NCBI RefSeq assembly: GCF_017355205.1
Contig: NZ_JADIJK010000016.1
Span: 1-64,000 of the forward strand
Source of the DNA: Bacillus sp. SD088
GTDB taxonomy: Bacteria > Bacillota > Bacilli > Bacillales > Bacillaceae_C
Length of the DNA: 64,000 bases
Direction of reading: 5' to 3'
Shown: positions 45,736 through 54,403 of the stretch, one piece after another
Numbering within the stretch: the first letter of the stretch is position 1
Layout: each line of letters opens with the position of its first letter
Made by a program: the position numbers and the translations under genes
Notes under the pieces: model-generated
Told to the model about the DNA's origin: nothing
Seen by the model: the letters and a program-made list of their open reading frames with translations, nothing else
Databases searched by the model: none

Positions 45736-45920
45736 GTGTTCAAAAAGGAGGATAAAAAGGACCAAGAAGTTCGAGGCGGCGATGCCTTTGAGCAGCGGAG
45801 AAGGAAGCCAACGAGCTACCGCAGGACGTGGTGACTTCGACGTTCGACACAGGACGTGTCGGTACTTAGTCGAAGATCCTTTATCTCGCAGTGTCATTTT
45901 TACCGGACTTTTGGAACTTC
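45736..45920. repeat. TGTTCAAAAAG inverted-end element D (ftsA-ftsZ)
   Basis: Left end GTGTTCAAAAAGGAGGATAA, right end TACCGGACTTTTGGAACTTC. It matches element C at both ends but lacks about 150 bp of its middle. The inverted ends differ slightly on the right (GGAAC instead of GAACA). It lies between two genes whose ratio matters for division. Confidence 0.7.
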
Positions 45921-45947
45921 CTCAGCTAGTAAACAAAATAGGAGGAC

Positions 45948-47096
45948 TTGCCAATGTTAGATTTCGATACGAATTTAGATTCTTTAGCAACCATTAAAGT
46001 AGTTGGAGTTGGTGGAGGTGGAAACAATGCGGTAAATAGAATGATTGAACACGATGTTCAAGGTGTTGAATTTATCGCAGTTAACACGGACGCTCAAGCT
46101 CTTAACCTATCAAAAGCTGAAACAAAAATGCAAATTGGCGCCAAGCTTACAAGAGGACTAGGTGCTGGAGCAAATCCAGAGGTCGGTAAAAAAGCTGCCG
46201 AGGAAAGCAAAGAACAAATTGAGGAAGCTATTAAAGGCGCCGATATGGTCTTTGTCACTGCTGGTATGGGCGGAGGAACTGGAACGGGGGCTGCACCTGT
46301 TATTGCGAAAATCGCTAAAGATATGGGTGCATTGACTGTTGGAGTTGTTACAAGACCATTTACATTTGAGGGTAGAAAACGTTCAAACCAAGCGAGTGGC
46401 GGAATCGGCACAATGAAAGAGGCAGTTGACACTTTAATTGTCATTCCTAACGATCGCTTGTTGGAAATTGTGGATAAAAGTACACCGATGCTTGAAGCAT
46501 TCCGAGAAGCAGATAATGTACTGCGTCAAGGGGTTCAAGGGATCTCTGATTTGATCGCTGTTCCTGGATTAATTAATTTGGACTTTGCAGATGTTAAAAC
46601 TATTATGACAAACAAAGGCTCAGCGCTTATGGGAATTGGTGTTGCTTCTGGTGAAAACCGTGCGACTGAAGCAGCGAAGAAAGCTATTTCATCTCCATTA
46701 CTTGAAACATCCATTGATGGTGCGCAAGGTGTCTTGATGAACATCTCTGGAGGAAGTAACTTAAGTTTATATGAGGTTCAAGAAGCTGCTGATATTGTCG
46801 CTTCCGCCTCAGATCAAGAGGTGAATATGATCTTCGGTTCTGTTATCAATGAGGAACTCAAAGATGAGATTGTTGTCACAGTTATTGCTACAGGTTTTGA
46901 TGAAGTATCTGCGCAACAGCCTAAAAAGACGAGACCATCTTTTGGACAATCAAAACCAAATGCGAGTCACCAGGAAAAGCCACCTGCTCAAGAAGTGAAA
47001 AAAGAAGAACAACGTGAACCAGTCCAATCAGGCCAATCTGTTGAAGATACATTAGATATCCCAACATTTTTAAGAAATAGGAATAGAAGACGTTAA
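45948..47096 (+). CDS. ftsZ: Cell division GTPase FtsZ
   Basis: 382 residues. [11 protein letters not shown] near residue 22, tubulin signature [16 protein letters not shown] near residue 106, and [10 protein letters not shown] near residue 220. A flexible Gln/Lys/Pro-rich linker leads to the C-terminal peptide [12 protein letters not shown], which binds FtsA and SepF, and to the basic tail RNRRR. ATG after AGGAGGAC. Confidence 0.98.
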   Translation: MPMLDFDTNLDSLATIKVVGVGGGGNNAVNRMIEHDVQGVEFIAVNTDAQALNLSKAETKMQIGAKLTRGLGAGANPEVGKKAAEESKEQIEEAIKGADMVFVTAGMGGGTGTGAAPVIAKIAKDMGALTVGVVTRPFTFEGRKRSNQASGGIGTMKEAVDTLIVIPNDRLLEIVDKSTPMLEAFREADNVLRQGVQGISDLIAVPGLINLDFADVKTIMTNKGSALMGIGVASGENRATEAAKKAISSPLLETSIDGAQGVLMNISGGSNLSLYEVQEAADIVASASDQEVNMIFGSVINEELKDEIVVTVIATGFDEVSAQQPKKTRPSFGQSKPNASHQEKPPAQEVKKEEQREPVQSGQSVEDTLDIPTFLRNRNRRR

Positions 47097-47110
47097 AAGA
47101 TTTTAAGTGA

Positions 47111-47137
47111 AAACCAACCTCAGGGTTGGTTTTTTTG
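47111..47137 (+). terminator. Terminator after ftsZ
   Basis: AACCAACC and GGGTTGGTT form the stem with a short loop, followed by TTTTTT. Confidence 0.9.
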
Positions 47138-47200
47138 TTGCTAAGGAAACTATAAAATTCTTGGCTTGTGGAAAGCTTGCTTACGTTGCGGTTGACATCC

Positions 47201-47348
47201 AGAGCTCCAACGCCTAGCCCTGAGAGGCTCGCAGGATGCGAGTCCATCGGCGTTGCGACGTACAGGATGTACTAACTAGTGCAGATGAAGCGACAGGACG
47301 TCGCGAATTTAGCCTTTCTTCCTAGATCAAGGCGCTTGCGCTTTTGTT
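47201..47348 (+). repeat. Palindromic AGCTCC...GCGCTTTTG element, ftsZ-spoIIGA copy 1
   Basis: Begins AGAGCTCCAACGCCTAGCCC and ends AAGGCGCTTGCGCTTTTGTT. The 60 bases before it (AAGGAAACTATAAAATTCTTGG, then ACGTTGCGGTTGACATCC in abbreviated form) recur before copy 3 at 47.6 kb, so the repeated unit extends beyond the palindrome. No gene is supported between 47138 and 47927. Confidence 0.65.
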
Positions 47349-47381
47349 AAAAGGTAAGAAAGTATAAATTTTGGTAATGCG

Positions 47382-47564
47382 GATCTAGCTCCAGGCGCCA
47401 TCGGCTCGAGGCTCGCAGGAGCGAGTCCATTGGCGTTGCCACAGGACGTGGCGACCTTAGCCGATGTTCCACGAAATAACCTGAGCCAATGAAAGGCAAA
47501 GAACGCCTTTCTTTGTCTCAGAACATTTGCTTGTCGCCGATAGGCGGGCGCCTTGCGCTTTTGT
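47382..47564 (+). repeat. Palindromic element, ftsZ-spoIIGA copy 2
   Basis: Begins GATCTAGCTCCAGGCGCCAT and ends GGGCGCCTTGCGCTTTTGTT. It carries AAATAACCTGAGCCAATG and CTCAGAACATTTGCTTGTCG, shared with 20.3, 23.0 and 50.6 kb. Confidence 0.65.
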
Positions 47565-47628
47565 TGTTGTTAAGGAAACTATAAAATTCTTGGCCTGTGG
47601 ATAACTGTTTACGTTGCGGCTTGACATC

Positions 47629-47775
47629 CAGCTCCAGCGCCCAGCGACTAGCAAACTTTCGGTTTCTTCCTACGATAAGTCAACATCCATTCGCTTTCCA
47701 AGCTCATGGTGTTTCCTTTATCTCGTCAGAACCCTAAAAAGTTTGTACGTCGCTAAACGGACGCTTGCGCTTTTG
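47629..47775 (+). repeat. Palindromic element, ftsZ-spoIIGA copy 3
   Basis: Inverted relative of the 154-bp tandem units at 40.0-40.3 kb (for example ACCCTAAAAAGTTTGTACGT). It ends ACGCTTGCGCTTTTG, only about 55 bp upstream of the putative spoIIGA promoter. Confidence 0.65.
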
Positions 47776-47830
47776 TTCTGACAAACTTCGGCTAAACAAG
47801 CGAAAACTTCCGACTTTTTCATTACAGAAT

Positions 47831-47863
47831 GTGACACAATCTAGAATATTTGTGTTTTATACT
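47831..47863 (+). promoter_or_regulatory. Putative spoIIGA-sigE promoter with long spacer
   Basis: GTGACA at 47831-47836 and TATACT at 47858-47863, separated by 21 bp. The spoIIG promoter of B. subtilis is a sigma-A promoter with an abnormally long (about 22 bp) spacer that needs Spo0A, so the spacing fits. I did not find clear Spo0A boxes (TGNCGAA); TTCGGCT at 47787 is the nearest match. Confidence 0.45.
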
Positions 47864-47927
47864 CAATATATATGTAAGACAAGGAAAGATATATTTAAGT
47901 GGAATATGGAAGAGGGAGGAGGGCAAT

Positions 47928-48854
47928 TTGGTTGTTTATCTTGATATTATATGGCTGTTAAACTTTATTATTGACAGTTTTCTTTTATGGGCTACATCTA
48001 TTTATTTAAAAAGAAAAATCCACCCTTTTAAAATAATAATAGGAGGTTTAATAGGATCTCTCATTATTTTGATGGCGGCTACGCCAATCTCTACATGGGC
48101 CATGCATCCTTTTATAAAGTGGAGTTTGTCTATAGTAATGATTGGAGTAACATTTGGCTATAAAAGATTATCAACGTTTGTGGCTTCCTTATTTACTTTT
48201 TATTTCGCAACTTTTTTAATGGGTGGTATTTTAATCGGCACCCACTACTTTTTATCCTTTCATTTGGATTTAAGAAATTCAGTAGCAATAGAAAGTGTAA
48301 GAGGATATGGTGACCCGATTAGCTGGCTTTTTGTAGTAGTCGCTTTTCCAATTGCATGGTTTTTTTCGAAAAAAAGAATTGGTCATTTAACAAAGACAAG
48401 CATTCAATATGATGTCTTGTATGATGTTTTTATTTTAATGAATGGGATTGAATTAAAGCTTAAAGGACTTATTGATAGTGGCAATCAATTATATGATCCT
48501 ATCTCCAAAAAACCTGTTATGATCGTTTCCATTGAATCTGTCAAAGACAAATTGCCAGAAGAACTGCAAAATATTGCAGATGCTCATGATGACCTTTACA
48601 CTGCTTCTACTTTATTGCCGACAGACTGGGCACATATTATGAGACTCATCCCTGCTAAAACTTTAGGGAAAAATAATCAACTATTATGTGCTTTTAAGCC
48701 GGAAAAAGTAGTGATCCAGGAAGAGAGTGGGAGGGAGATAGAAAAAGAAGTGCTACTTGTGTTTACGACTCAACTGTTATCAGGTGATGGAACATTTCAA
48801 TGTATTCTCCATCCACAAATGGCCCCTAGCTTGGCAATGGATTCTGCATCTTAA
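47928..48854 (+). CDS. spoIIGA: Pro-sigma-E processing protease SpoIIGA
   Basis: 308 residues. Five N-terminal membrane helices (VYLDIIWLLNFIIDSFLLW first), FGYKRLSTFV and LFTFYFATFLMGG, then a cytoplasmic aspartic-protease-like domain with the catalytic motif LIDSGNQLYDP near residue 183. It cleaves pro-sigma-E in response to SpoIIR. Start is TTG at 47928 after GGGAGGAGGG; the upstream extension to 47850 is not supported. Confidence 0.95.
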   Translation: MVVYLDIIWLLNFIIDSFLLWATSIYLKRKIHPFKIIIGGLIGSLIILMAATPISTWAMHPFIKWSLSIVMIGVTFGYKRLSTFVASLFTFYFATFLMGGILIGTHYFLSFHLDLRNSVAIESVRGYGDPISWLFVVVAFPIAWFFSKKRIGHLTKTSIQYDVLYDVFILMNGIELKLKGLIDSGNQLYDPISKKPVMIVSIESVKDKLPEELQNIADAHDDLYTASTLLPTDWAHIMRLIPAKTLGKNNQLLCAFKPEKVVIQEESGREIEKEVLLVFTTQLLSGDGTFQCILHPQMAPSLAMDSAS

Positions 48855-48875
48855 TGTATAAAAGGAGGAAAAGGA

Positions 48876-49595
48876 ATGAAGCGGTTACGGTTACGTATTC
48901 AGTATTATTGGTATCGACTTTTAATGAAATTAGGAATGAAAACAGATGAGATTTTTTATATTGGCGGAAGTGAAGCACTACCACCTCCTTTAACAAAAGA
49001 TGAAGAAGAAGTATTACTCGAAAAACTTCCTCATGGTGACAAAACAGCAAGATCGATGTTAATTGAAAGAAACCTTCGTTTAGTTGTTTATATTGCTCGG
49101 AAATTCGAAAACACAGGGATTAATATTGAAGATCTAATCAGTATCGGTACGATTGGTTTAATTAAAGCTGTCAATACATTTAACCCAGAGAAAAAAATTA
49201 AATTGGCTACATATGCTTCACGCTGTATTGAAAATGAAATTCTGATGTATTTGCGCAGAAATAATAAAACAAGATCAGAAGTTTCATTTGACGAGCCTTT
49301 AAATATAGACTGGGATGGAAATGAACTATTATTATCTGATGTAATGGGAACGGAAGAGGATATCATTACAAAAGATTTGGAAGCGAATGTTGATAAGAAG
49401 CTTTTGTTAACCGCTTTACAAAAGCTTTCGGCTCGTGAAAAGCAAATTATGGAGCTGCGATTTGGCTTAAATGGAGGAATGGAAAAAACTCAAAAGGATG
49501 TAGCTGACCAATTAGGAATATCGCAATCCTATATCTCAAGACTTGAAAAAAGAATTATTAAAAGACTGCGAAGAGAATTTAATAAAATGGTTTAA
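48876..49595 (+). CDS. sigE: RNA polymerase sigma-E factor (pro-form)
   Basis: 239 residues. The N-terminal pro-sequence is basic and amphipathic (about residues 1-28) up to [13 protein letters not shown], where SpoIIGA cleaves. Region 2 is seen in [20 protein letters not shown] and region 4 in [20 protein letters not shown]. It directs early mother-cell transcription. Ribosome site AAAGGAGG. Confidence 0.97.
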   Translation: MKRLRLRIQYYWYRLLMKLGMKTDEIFYIGGSEALPPPLTKDEEEVLLEKLPHGDKTARSMLIERNLRLVVYIARKFENTGINIEDLISIGTIGLIKAVNTFNPEKKIKLATYASRCIENEILMYLRRNNKTRSEVSFDEPLNIDWDGNELLLSDVMGTEEDIITKDLEANVDKKLLLTALQKLSAREKQIMELRFGLNGGMEKTQKDVADQLGISQSYISRLEKRIIKRLRREFNKMV

Positions 49596-49694
49596 GCTGT
49601 AAAAGAAAAATAAATTTTTTTTAAAAAAAGAACGCATAACGATAGAGTAGACAAGAATTTAAGTTGGATTAAAGCTTTTTTGAAAAAATAGGGA

Positions 49695-49724
49695 TGCATA
49701 TATTTCCCTTCCGAGGAGATACTG
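49695..49724 (+). promoter_or_regulatory. Sigma-F-type promoter before sigG
   Basis: GCATA at 49696-49700, a 14-bp spacer, then GGAGATACTG at 49715-49724. This matches the sigma-F/sigma-G class pattern GYWTA and GGNNANANTR at every fixed position. In B. subtilis sigG is transcribed by sigma-F in the forespore, so the site fits. It lies 37 bp before the TTG start. Confidence 0.65.
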
Positions 49725-49760
49725 AATTTTGTAATCAGCTCCTGCAAGGAGGGAAAAAAG

Positions 49761-50537
49761 TTGAAGCGAAATAAAGTAGTAATATGCGGTGTGGATACTT
49801 CGAAGCTCCCTGTCCTAAAAAATGAAGAAATGCGGGAACTTTTAAAGCAAATGCAGCAGGGTGATAGGTCAGCTCGAGAAAAATTAGTGAATGGCAATTT
49901 GCGTCTTGTATTAAGTGTGATTCAACGTTTTAATAACAGGGGGGAATATGTGGATGATCTGTTTCAAGTTGGCTGTATAGGACTCATGAAGTCAATCGAC
50001 AATTTTGATTTAGGTCAAAATGTTCGATTTTCTACATATGCAGTGCCGATGATTATTGGAGAAATACGCAGATATTTAAGGGATAATAATCCTATCAGAG
50101 TTTCGCGATCTCTCCGAGACATTGCATACAAGGCTTTACATGTACGTGAAAAATTAATGGCCAAAACCTCTCGTGAACCGACAGCTGCAGAAATTGCCAA
50201 AGAATTGGACATCCCACATGAAGAAGTAGTTTTTGCAATGGATGCCATTCAAGATCCTGTGTCCTTATTTGAACCTATTTATAATGATGGGGGCGATCCC
50301 ATATTCGTAATGGATCAGCTAAGTGATGAAAAAAATAAAGACAGTACCTGGATTGAAGAAATAGCTCTTCATGATGGACTACAAAGACTGAATGATCGTG
50401 AAAAAATGATTATTCGCAAGCGCTTTTTTCAAGGGAAAACACAAATGGAAGTGGCCGAAGAAATCGGTATCTCTCAAGCTCAAGTATCTCGGTTAGAAAA
50501 AGCCGCTATCAAACAAATGAATAAAAATATTTTGTGA
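49761..50537 (+). CDS. sigG: RNA polymerase sigma-G factor
   Basis: 258 residues. N-terminal KRNKVVICGVDTSKLPVLKN typical of SigG, region 2 in YVDDLFQVGCIGLMKSIDNF, region 3 KTSREPTAAEIAKELDI, and region 4 QMEVAEEIGISQAQVSRLEK. It is the late forespore sigma factor. Start TTG with AAGGAGGG seven bases upstream. Confidence 0.96.
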   Translation: MKRNKVVICGVDTSKLPVLKNEEMRELLKQMQQGDRSAREKLVNGNLRLVLSVIQRFNNRGEYVDDLFQVGCIGLMKSIDNFDLGQNVRFSTYAVPMIIGEIRRYLRDNNPIRVSRSLRDIAYKALHVREKLMAKTSREPTAAEIAKELDIPHEEVVFAMDAIQDPVSLFEPIYNDGGDPIFVMDQLSDEKNKDSTWIEEIALHDGLQRLNDREKMIIRKRFFQGKTQMEVAEEIGISQAQVSRLEKAAIKQMNKNIL

Positions 50538-50542
50538 AAAAG

Positions 50543-50588
50543 AAGTCTAATTCCTTAGGTGTATCATCCAAGGAATTAGACTCTTTTT
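50543..50588 (+). terminator. Terminator after sigG
   Basis: AGTCTAATTCCTT and AAGGAATTAGACT form a perfect 13-bp stem, followed by CTTTTTAT. Confidence 0.9.
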
Positions 50589-50597
50589 ATCGTCCCG

Positions 50598-50752
50598 CTA
50601 GAACAGGCGCTTGTGCTTTTCTATTGTCTAGCTGTAGACGGCAGGAGCTCGAGGTCAAATAACCCTGAACCGCCGAAGGGGAATTTCGCCCTTCTTCGAT
50701 TCAGGAACATTTGCTTGTCGCTCCTAATCAGCCGTCTTCCGCATTTCTTACA
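50598..50752 (+). repeat. Palindromic element between sigG and ylmC
   Basis: A right-end remnant (AGGCGCTTGTGCTTTTCT) is followed by a variant unit from TCTAGCTGTAGACGGCAGGA to CAGCCGTCTTCCGCATTTCT. CGAGGTCAAATAACCCTGAA and CAGGAACATTTGCTTGTCGC are shared with 23.0 and 47.4 kb. It fills the place of ylmA/ylmB in B. subtilis. Confidence 0.55.
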
Positions 50753-50816
50753 ATAAATTAATTACCTCAAGCATACATATATAGAAATAGCTTTTAATAA
50801 AAGGGTGGGGAGCCAG

Positions 50817-51089
50817 ATGGTAAGGATTTCCGAATTTCAGGTGAAAGATGTGGTCAATATTGCGGATGGACGTAGGCTTGGACATGTAGGAGATATAGAG
50901 ATTAACTTAGATACGGGGAAAATTGAGACAATCATCATTGGTCATTCTACACGATTTTTAGGTTTTCTAGGGAGAGACGAAGAAGTAATCATTCCTTGGA
51001 GCCAAATTGTGAAAATTGGCGAAGACGTGATTCTCGTAAGACATCAAGGACACCAATATGTTCAACAACAATTAGATAAACCAAAGTAA
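50817..51089 (+). CDS. ylmC: YlmC/YmxH family PRC-barrel protein
   Basis: 90 residues, one PRC-barrel domain with LGHVGDIEINLDTGKIETIIIG and EEVIIPWSQIVKIGEDVILV. This family is linked to sporulation in Bacilli; the exact role is unknown. ATG at 50817 follows GGTGGGGAG; the GTG at 50805 lies in the ribosome site. The ylmD gene that follows in B. subtilis is absent: only 167 bp separate ylmC from ylmE. Confidence 0.85.
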   Translation: MVRISEFQVKDVVNIADGRRLGHVGDIEINLDTGKIETIIIGHSTRFLGFLGRDEEVIIPWSQIVKIGEDVILVRHQGHQYVQQQLDKPK

Positions 51090-51256
51090 GATTGATCATA
51101 TGGCTAACAATTATAAAATAGTACCTTAGAACAGTTGCTTACGGTTTTGGTTCTCTACTGCGGGCTTTTATGGTACACTATATAAAAATATCCCTTTTTA
51201 AGCTTGAAGAGGATGTTAATAAAGAAAAACATGAATATCAATAGGAGTTTTGATTT

Positions 51257-51928
51257 GTGAAGGTTAAAGATCAATTATCAATCATAGAAGAGAAAATTGC
51301 GCAAACGTGCTCTAGAGTAGAGAGAGATCCTAAAAATGTGAACATCATTGCTGTCACAAAATATGTTTCAAATGAAAGGGCTGCTGAAGCATTAGCGGCA
51401 GGCATTGAGCATTTAGGAGAAAATCGGGATGAAGGCCTGCTTTCTAAATGGGAGACATTAGGAAACAGGCCAGTGTGGCATTTTATCGGAAGTTTACAGA
51501 CACGAAAAGTAAAGAATATTTTAGATAAAGTGTCCTATATTCATTCTTTGGACAGGCTTTCCTTAGCAAAGGAAATAAATAAACGTGCCGTTTCACCCAT
51601 TAATTGCTTTATTCAAGTTAATATGTCTAAAGAGGAATCGAAACATGGTATTCAACCAGAAGCAACGATTGATTTTGTTAAAGAATTAGAGAAATATCCT
51701 ACTATTCGAACAATTGGCCTAATGACAATGGCACCTTTGACACAGGATGAAACGGTTATACGCAATTGTTTTCGGAACTTAAAGGCATTGCGAGAGGAAA
51801 TTCATCAGCTTGATCTTCCCTACGCACCATGTACAGAGCTGTCAATGGGAATGTCGAATGACTTTGAAATTGCGATTGAGGAAGGTGCCACCTATATTAG
51901 GATTGGTACGGCTCTGGTTGGTGAATAA
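51257..51928 (+). CDS. ylmE: PLP-binding protein YlmE (YggS/PLPBP family)
   Basis: 223 residues, TIM-barrel fold. PLP-binding Lys in IIAVTKYVS near residue 36, [15 protein letters not shown] near residue 78, [16 protein letters not shown], and the C-terminal phosphate-binding [26 protein letters not shown]. It buffers pyridoxal phosphate and affects amino acid balance; it is not an enzyme with a known reaction. GTG start nine bases after AGGAG. Confidence 0.93.
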   Translation: MKVKDQLSIIEEKIAQTCSRVERDPKNVNIIAVTKYVSNERAAEALAAGIEHLGENRDEGLLSKWETLGNRPVWHFIGSLQTRKVKNILDKVSYIHSLDRLSLAKEINKRAVSPINCFIQVNMSKEESKHGIQPEATIDFVKELEKYPTIRTIGLMTMAPLTQDETVIRNCFRNLKALREEIHQLDLPYAPCTELSMGMSNDFEIAIEEGATYIRIGTALVGE

Positions 51929-51949
51929 CGAGAAGGAGGATGTCAATAG

Positions 51950-52390
51950 ATGGGAATAAAATCGAAATTCAAGAATTTCTTTATGCTTGAAGATGAATAC
52001 GAATATGTGGAAGAGGAAGACACAAAAGACATCTCACCTGAAGAAGAGCAACAGGCACCAGCAAATCGGAAGCAAAACGTTGTGAGCTTACAAAGCGCAA
52101 AAAAATCTTCTAAAGTTATTTTAATTGAGCCAAGAGTATACGCAGAAGCACAAGAGGTAGCGGATCATCTGGTGAATCGAAAAGCGGTGATCGTAAATCT
52201 ACAACGTATCCACCGGGACCAAGCTTTACGTATTGTAGATTTCCTTAGTGGAACAGTGTATGCTTTAGGTGGTGACATCCAAAGAGTCGGGCACGACATC
52301 TTTTTATGTACACCAGATAATGTAGAAGTTTCAGGAAATATTTCAGAACTAATAAATGAACATGATTTTGACGACTCGAGGTGGAATTAA
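51950..52390 (+). CDS. sepF: Cell division protein SepF
   Basis: 146 residues. N-terminal amphipathic membrane helix ([16 protein letters not shown]), acidic linker, then the FtsZ-binding alpha/beta core from about residue 58 ([55 protein letters not shown]). It forms rings that bundle FtsZ and can replace FtsA as a membrane anchor. Confidence 0.95.
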   Translation: MGIKSKFKNFFMLEDEYEYVEEEDTKDISPEEEQQAPANRKQNVVSLQSAKKSSKVILIEPRVYAEAQEVADHLVNRKAVIVNLQRIHRDQALRIVDFLSGTVYALGGDIQRVGHDIFLCTPDNVEVSGNISELINEHDFDDSRWN

Positions 52391-52393
52391 AGC

Positions 52394-52654
52394 ATGAACT
52401 TTGTTTTCGGGATTTTATCACAAATTATTTCGATTTATTCATGGGCGCTTATTATTTATATATTGATGAGCTGGTTTCCCAATGCTCGGGAAACCTCAAT
52501 TGGACAATTTCTAGCCCGGATCTGCGAACCATATCTAGAACCGTTTCGGCGATTTATCCCGCCTATCGGCATGATTGATATCTCTCCTTTAGTTGCCTTT
52601 TTTGTTTTAAATCTTGCAGCAAGAGGGGTTATGTCATTATCCGTGTGGTTCTAG
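52394..52654 (+). CDS. ylmG: YggT family membrane protein YlmG
   Basis: 86 residues with two hydrophobic segments and the YggT motif [32 protein letters not shown] between them. It begins four bases after the sepF stop. Linked to division and envelope functions in several bacteria and plastids; no reaction is known. Confidence 0.9.
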   Translation: MNFVFGILSQIISIYSWALIIYILMSWFPNARETSIGQFLARICEPYLEPFRRFIPPIGMIDISPLVAFFVLNLAARGVMSLSVWF

Positions 52655-52669
52655 GGGAGGTGGGAAAGT

Positions 52670-53446
52670 ATGTCTGATGTATATCAACATTTCCGCCCTG
52701 AAGAGAAAGAATTTATTGATCAAGTCATCGCATGGCAAGAAGATGTTGATCGTACTTACGCACCGAAATTAACCGATTTTCTGGATCCACGTGAGCAATA
52801 TATTTTACGATCAATGGCCGGTGTGCAAAATGAAATAAAGTACCAATTGTTTGGCGGTACAGATCGATCTGAAAGAAAAAGGGCCCTGCTTTTTCCTGAA
52901 TATTATCAGCCGACAATAGAAGATTTTCAAATTGGTTTATATGAAATGAACTACCCGAAGAAATTTGTTCAATTAGATCATAGAATGATTCTAGGCTCTA
53001 TTATGTCATTGGGCATAAAACGTGAAAAATTTGGAGATATTATCATTCACGAGGATCGAATCCAACTTTTAAGCGATCTTGCAATGGAGGATTATATTCT
53101 TGTTCATTTGCAGCAAATCGGAAAAGCAAAAGTATCAATCATCAAACAAGACCTGGCAGCAATCCTATCACCAAAAGAACAATGGAAAGAAAAAGAAACA
53201 TCAATGAGTTCCCTTCGTTTGGATACTATGACCGCAGCTGCCTTTCAAATTTCTAGAAACAAGGCACAGCTTGTAATTCAGCAAGGGAGAACGAAGGTGA
53301 ATTGGGGAATTATTGATCAAACTTCTTTCGAGTGTGCCTTAGGAGATGTGATTTCGGTAAGAGGATTAGGAAGATGCACTCTATTAGAAATCCTTGGTAC
53401 GACAAAAAAGGATAAGTTACGGGTTAAATTAGGGGTCTTAAAATAA
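52670..53446 (+). CDS. ylmH: YlmH, S4-domain RNA-binding protein
   Basis: 258 residues. The N-terminal two thirds hold YlmH-specific domains (ILDPREQYILRSM; FPEYYQPTIEDFQIGLYEMNYP), and the C-terminal S4 domain starts at about residue 183 (LRLDTMTAAAFQISRNKAQLVIQQGRTKVNW). YlmH acts on stalled ribosomes by binding obstructed 50S-peptidyl-tRNA complexes in B. subtilis. AGGTGGGAA before the ATG. Confidence 0.93.
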   Translation: MSDVYQHFRPEEKEFIDQVIAWQEDVDRTYAPKLTDFLDPREQYILRSMAGVQNEIKYQLFGGTDRSERKRALLFPEYYQPTIEDFQIGLYEMNYPKKFVQLDHRMILGSIMSLGIKREKFGDIIIHEDRIQLLSDLAMEDYILVHLQQIGKAKVSIIKQDLAAILSPKEQWKEKETSMSSLRLDTMTAAAFQISRNKAQLVIQQGRTKVNWGIIDQTSFECALGDVISVRGLGRCTLLEILGTTKKDKLRVKLGVLK

Positions 53447-53540
53447 TCTTTTAAAAAAATAAAAGGATTGTAGCTAAATTACGTCGAACTTTGTATAATA
53501 TAAATAGTGATTCAGGAGATATAGTGGAGGTGGCGTCACA

Positions 53541-54056
53541 ATGGCTTTAACGCCCGTGGATATACATAATAAAGAATTTAGTCGAAAAATGCGTGGATAT
53601 GACGAAGATGAAGTGAATTCATTTCTTAATCAAATTATTAAAGAGTTTGAGATTATCCTACGCGATAAGAAAGAATTGGAAGACAAATTAGCAGGTACGA
53701 ACGAACGTCTGGGACATTTTAGTACTATTGAAGATACTTTACACAAATCCATTGTCGTTGCCCAGGAAGCGGCAGAGGAAGTGAAAGGAAATGCCCAAAA
53801 AGAAGCAAAATTGATTATACGTGAAGCAGAAAAAAATGCGGATCGAATTGTGAATGAATCTTTGACGAAAGCCCGTAAGATTGCTTTAGAGATCGAAGAA
53901 TTAAAAAAGCAGTCTAAAGTATTCCGAACAAGATTTAAAATGTTAATTGAGGCTCAGCTAGATTTAATTGACAATGATGATTGGGATAAATTAATGGAAT
54001 ATGACGTCGATACAACGGAATTAAAAGGATTAGAAGAAGTTGAAAGTGAATATTGA
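53541..54056 (+). CDS. divIVA: Cell pole and septum protein DivIVA
   Basis: 171 residues. The N-terminal membrane-binding domain is MALTPVDIHNKEFSRKMRGY, then DEDEVNSFLNQI, followed by a long coiled coil (about residues 30-150). It recognises negatively curved membrane and recruits MinJ and, in sporulation, RacA. TATAAT at 53494-53499 is probably its -10, without a good -35. The stop codon overlaps the -35 of the ileS leader promoter. Confidence 0.95.
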   Translation: MALTPVDIHNKEFSRKMRGYDEDEVNSFLNQIIKEFEIILRDKKELEDKLAGTNERLGHFSTIEDTLHKSIVVAQEAAEEVKGNAQKEAKLIIREAEKNADRIVNESLTKARKIALEIEELKKQSKVFRTRFKMLIEAQLDLIDNDDWDKLMEYDVDTTELKGLEEVESEY

Positions 54057-54082
54057 CGAATTGCAAAGAGATCCTCTATAAT
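54053..54082 (+). promoter_or_regulatory. Promoter of the ileS T-box leader
   Basis: TTGACG at 54053-54058, an 18-bp spacer and TATAAT at 54077-54082. The -35 overlaps the divIVA stop codon (54054-54056). Confidence 0.8.
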
Positions 54083-54089
54083 GATGGGA

Positions 54090-54360
54090 TCATTAAAATA
54101 TTGTGATGAATAATAAAACAATGACAGGGAGAGTACATTTCTATCTCTTTACTTAGCGAACTAGGGATGGTGGAAGCCTAGAAAAAGTAGAAATGGAAAA
54201 TCACCCTAGAGTTCTTGCGTTGAAAGTCTTTGACGAGTAAATGGAAGCGGCCCTCCACGATACGGAAAGAGCGAGCAATTGTTGATTGCTAATTCGGGTG
54301 GTACCGCGGGAAATAGTTTTCTCGTCCCTTTCAAGGGATGAGAAGACTATTTTTTTATAT
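54090..54360 (+). promoter_or_regulatory. T-box riboswitch (isoleucine) before ileS
   Basis: Stem I shows the AGCGAACTAGGGATGGTGGA apical features (54157-54176) and a specifier candidate ATC at 54200-54202, matching isoleucine. The conserved T-box AATTCGGGTGGTACCGCGGG runs from about 54291 to 54310. The intrinsic terminator follows (54312-54357): AATAGTTTTCTC and GAGAAGACTATT with an inner CCCTTTCAAGGG, then T7. Uncharged tRNA-Ile should stabilise the antiterminator and allow ileS transcription. Confidence 0.93.
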
Positions 54361-54403
54361 ATGAGAACTGTACTTACGTTTAAGAATAGGAGGAAATTTA
54401 TCA

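Noticed and set aside
45782-45997. Open frame spanning the ftsA-ftsZ repeat
   Set aside because: It runs through repeat sequence into ftsZ in another frame, with no family resemblance.
47787-47793. Possible Spo0A box TTCGGCT before spoIIGA
   Set aside because: It differs from TTCGNCA at one base, stands alone, and lies at the edge of a repeat. Not strong enough to annotate.
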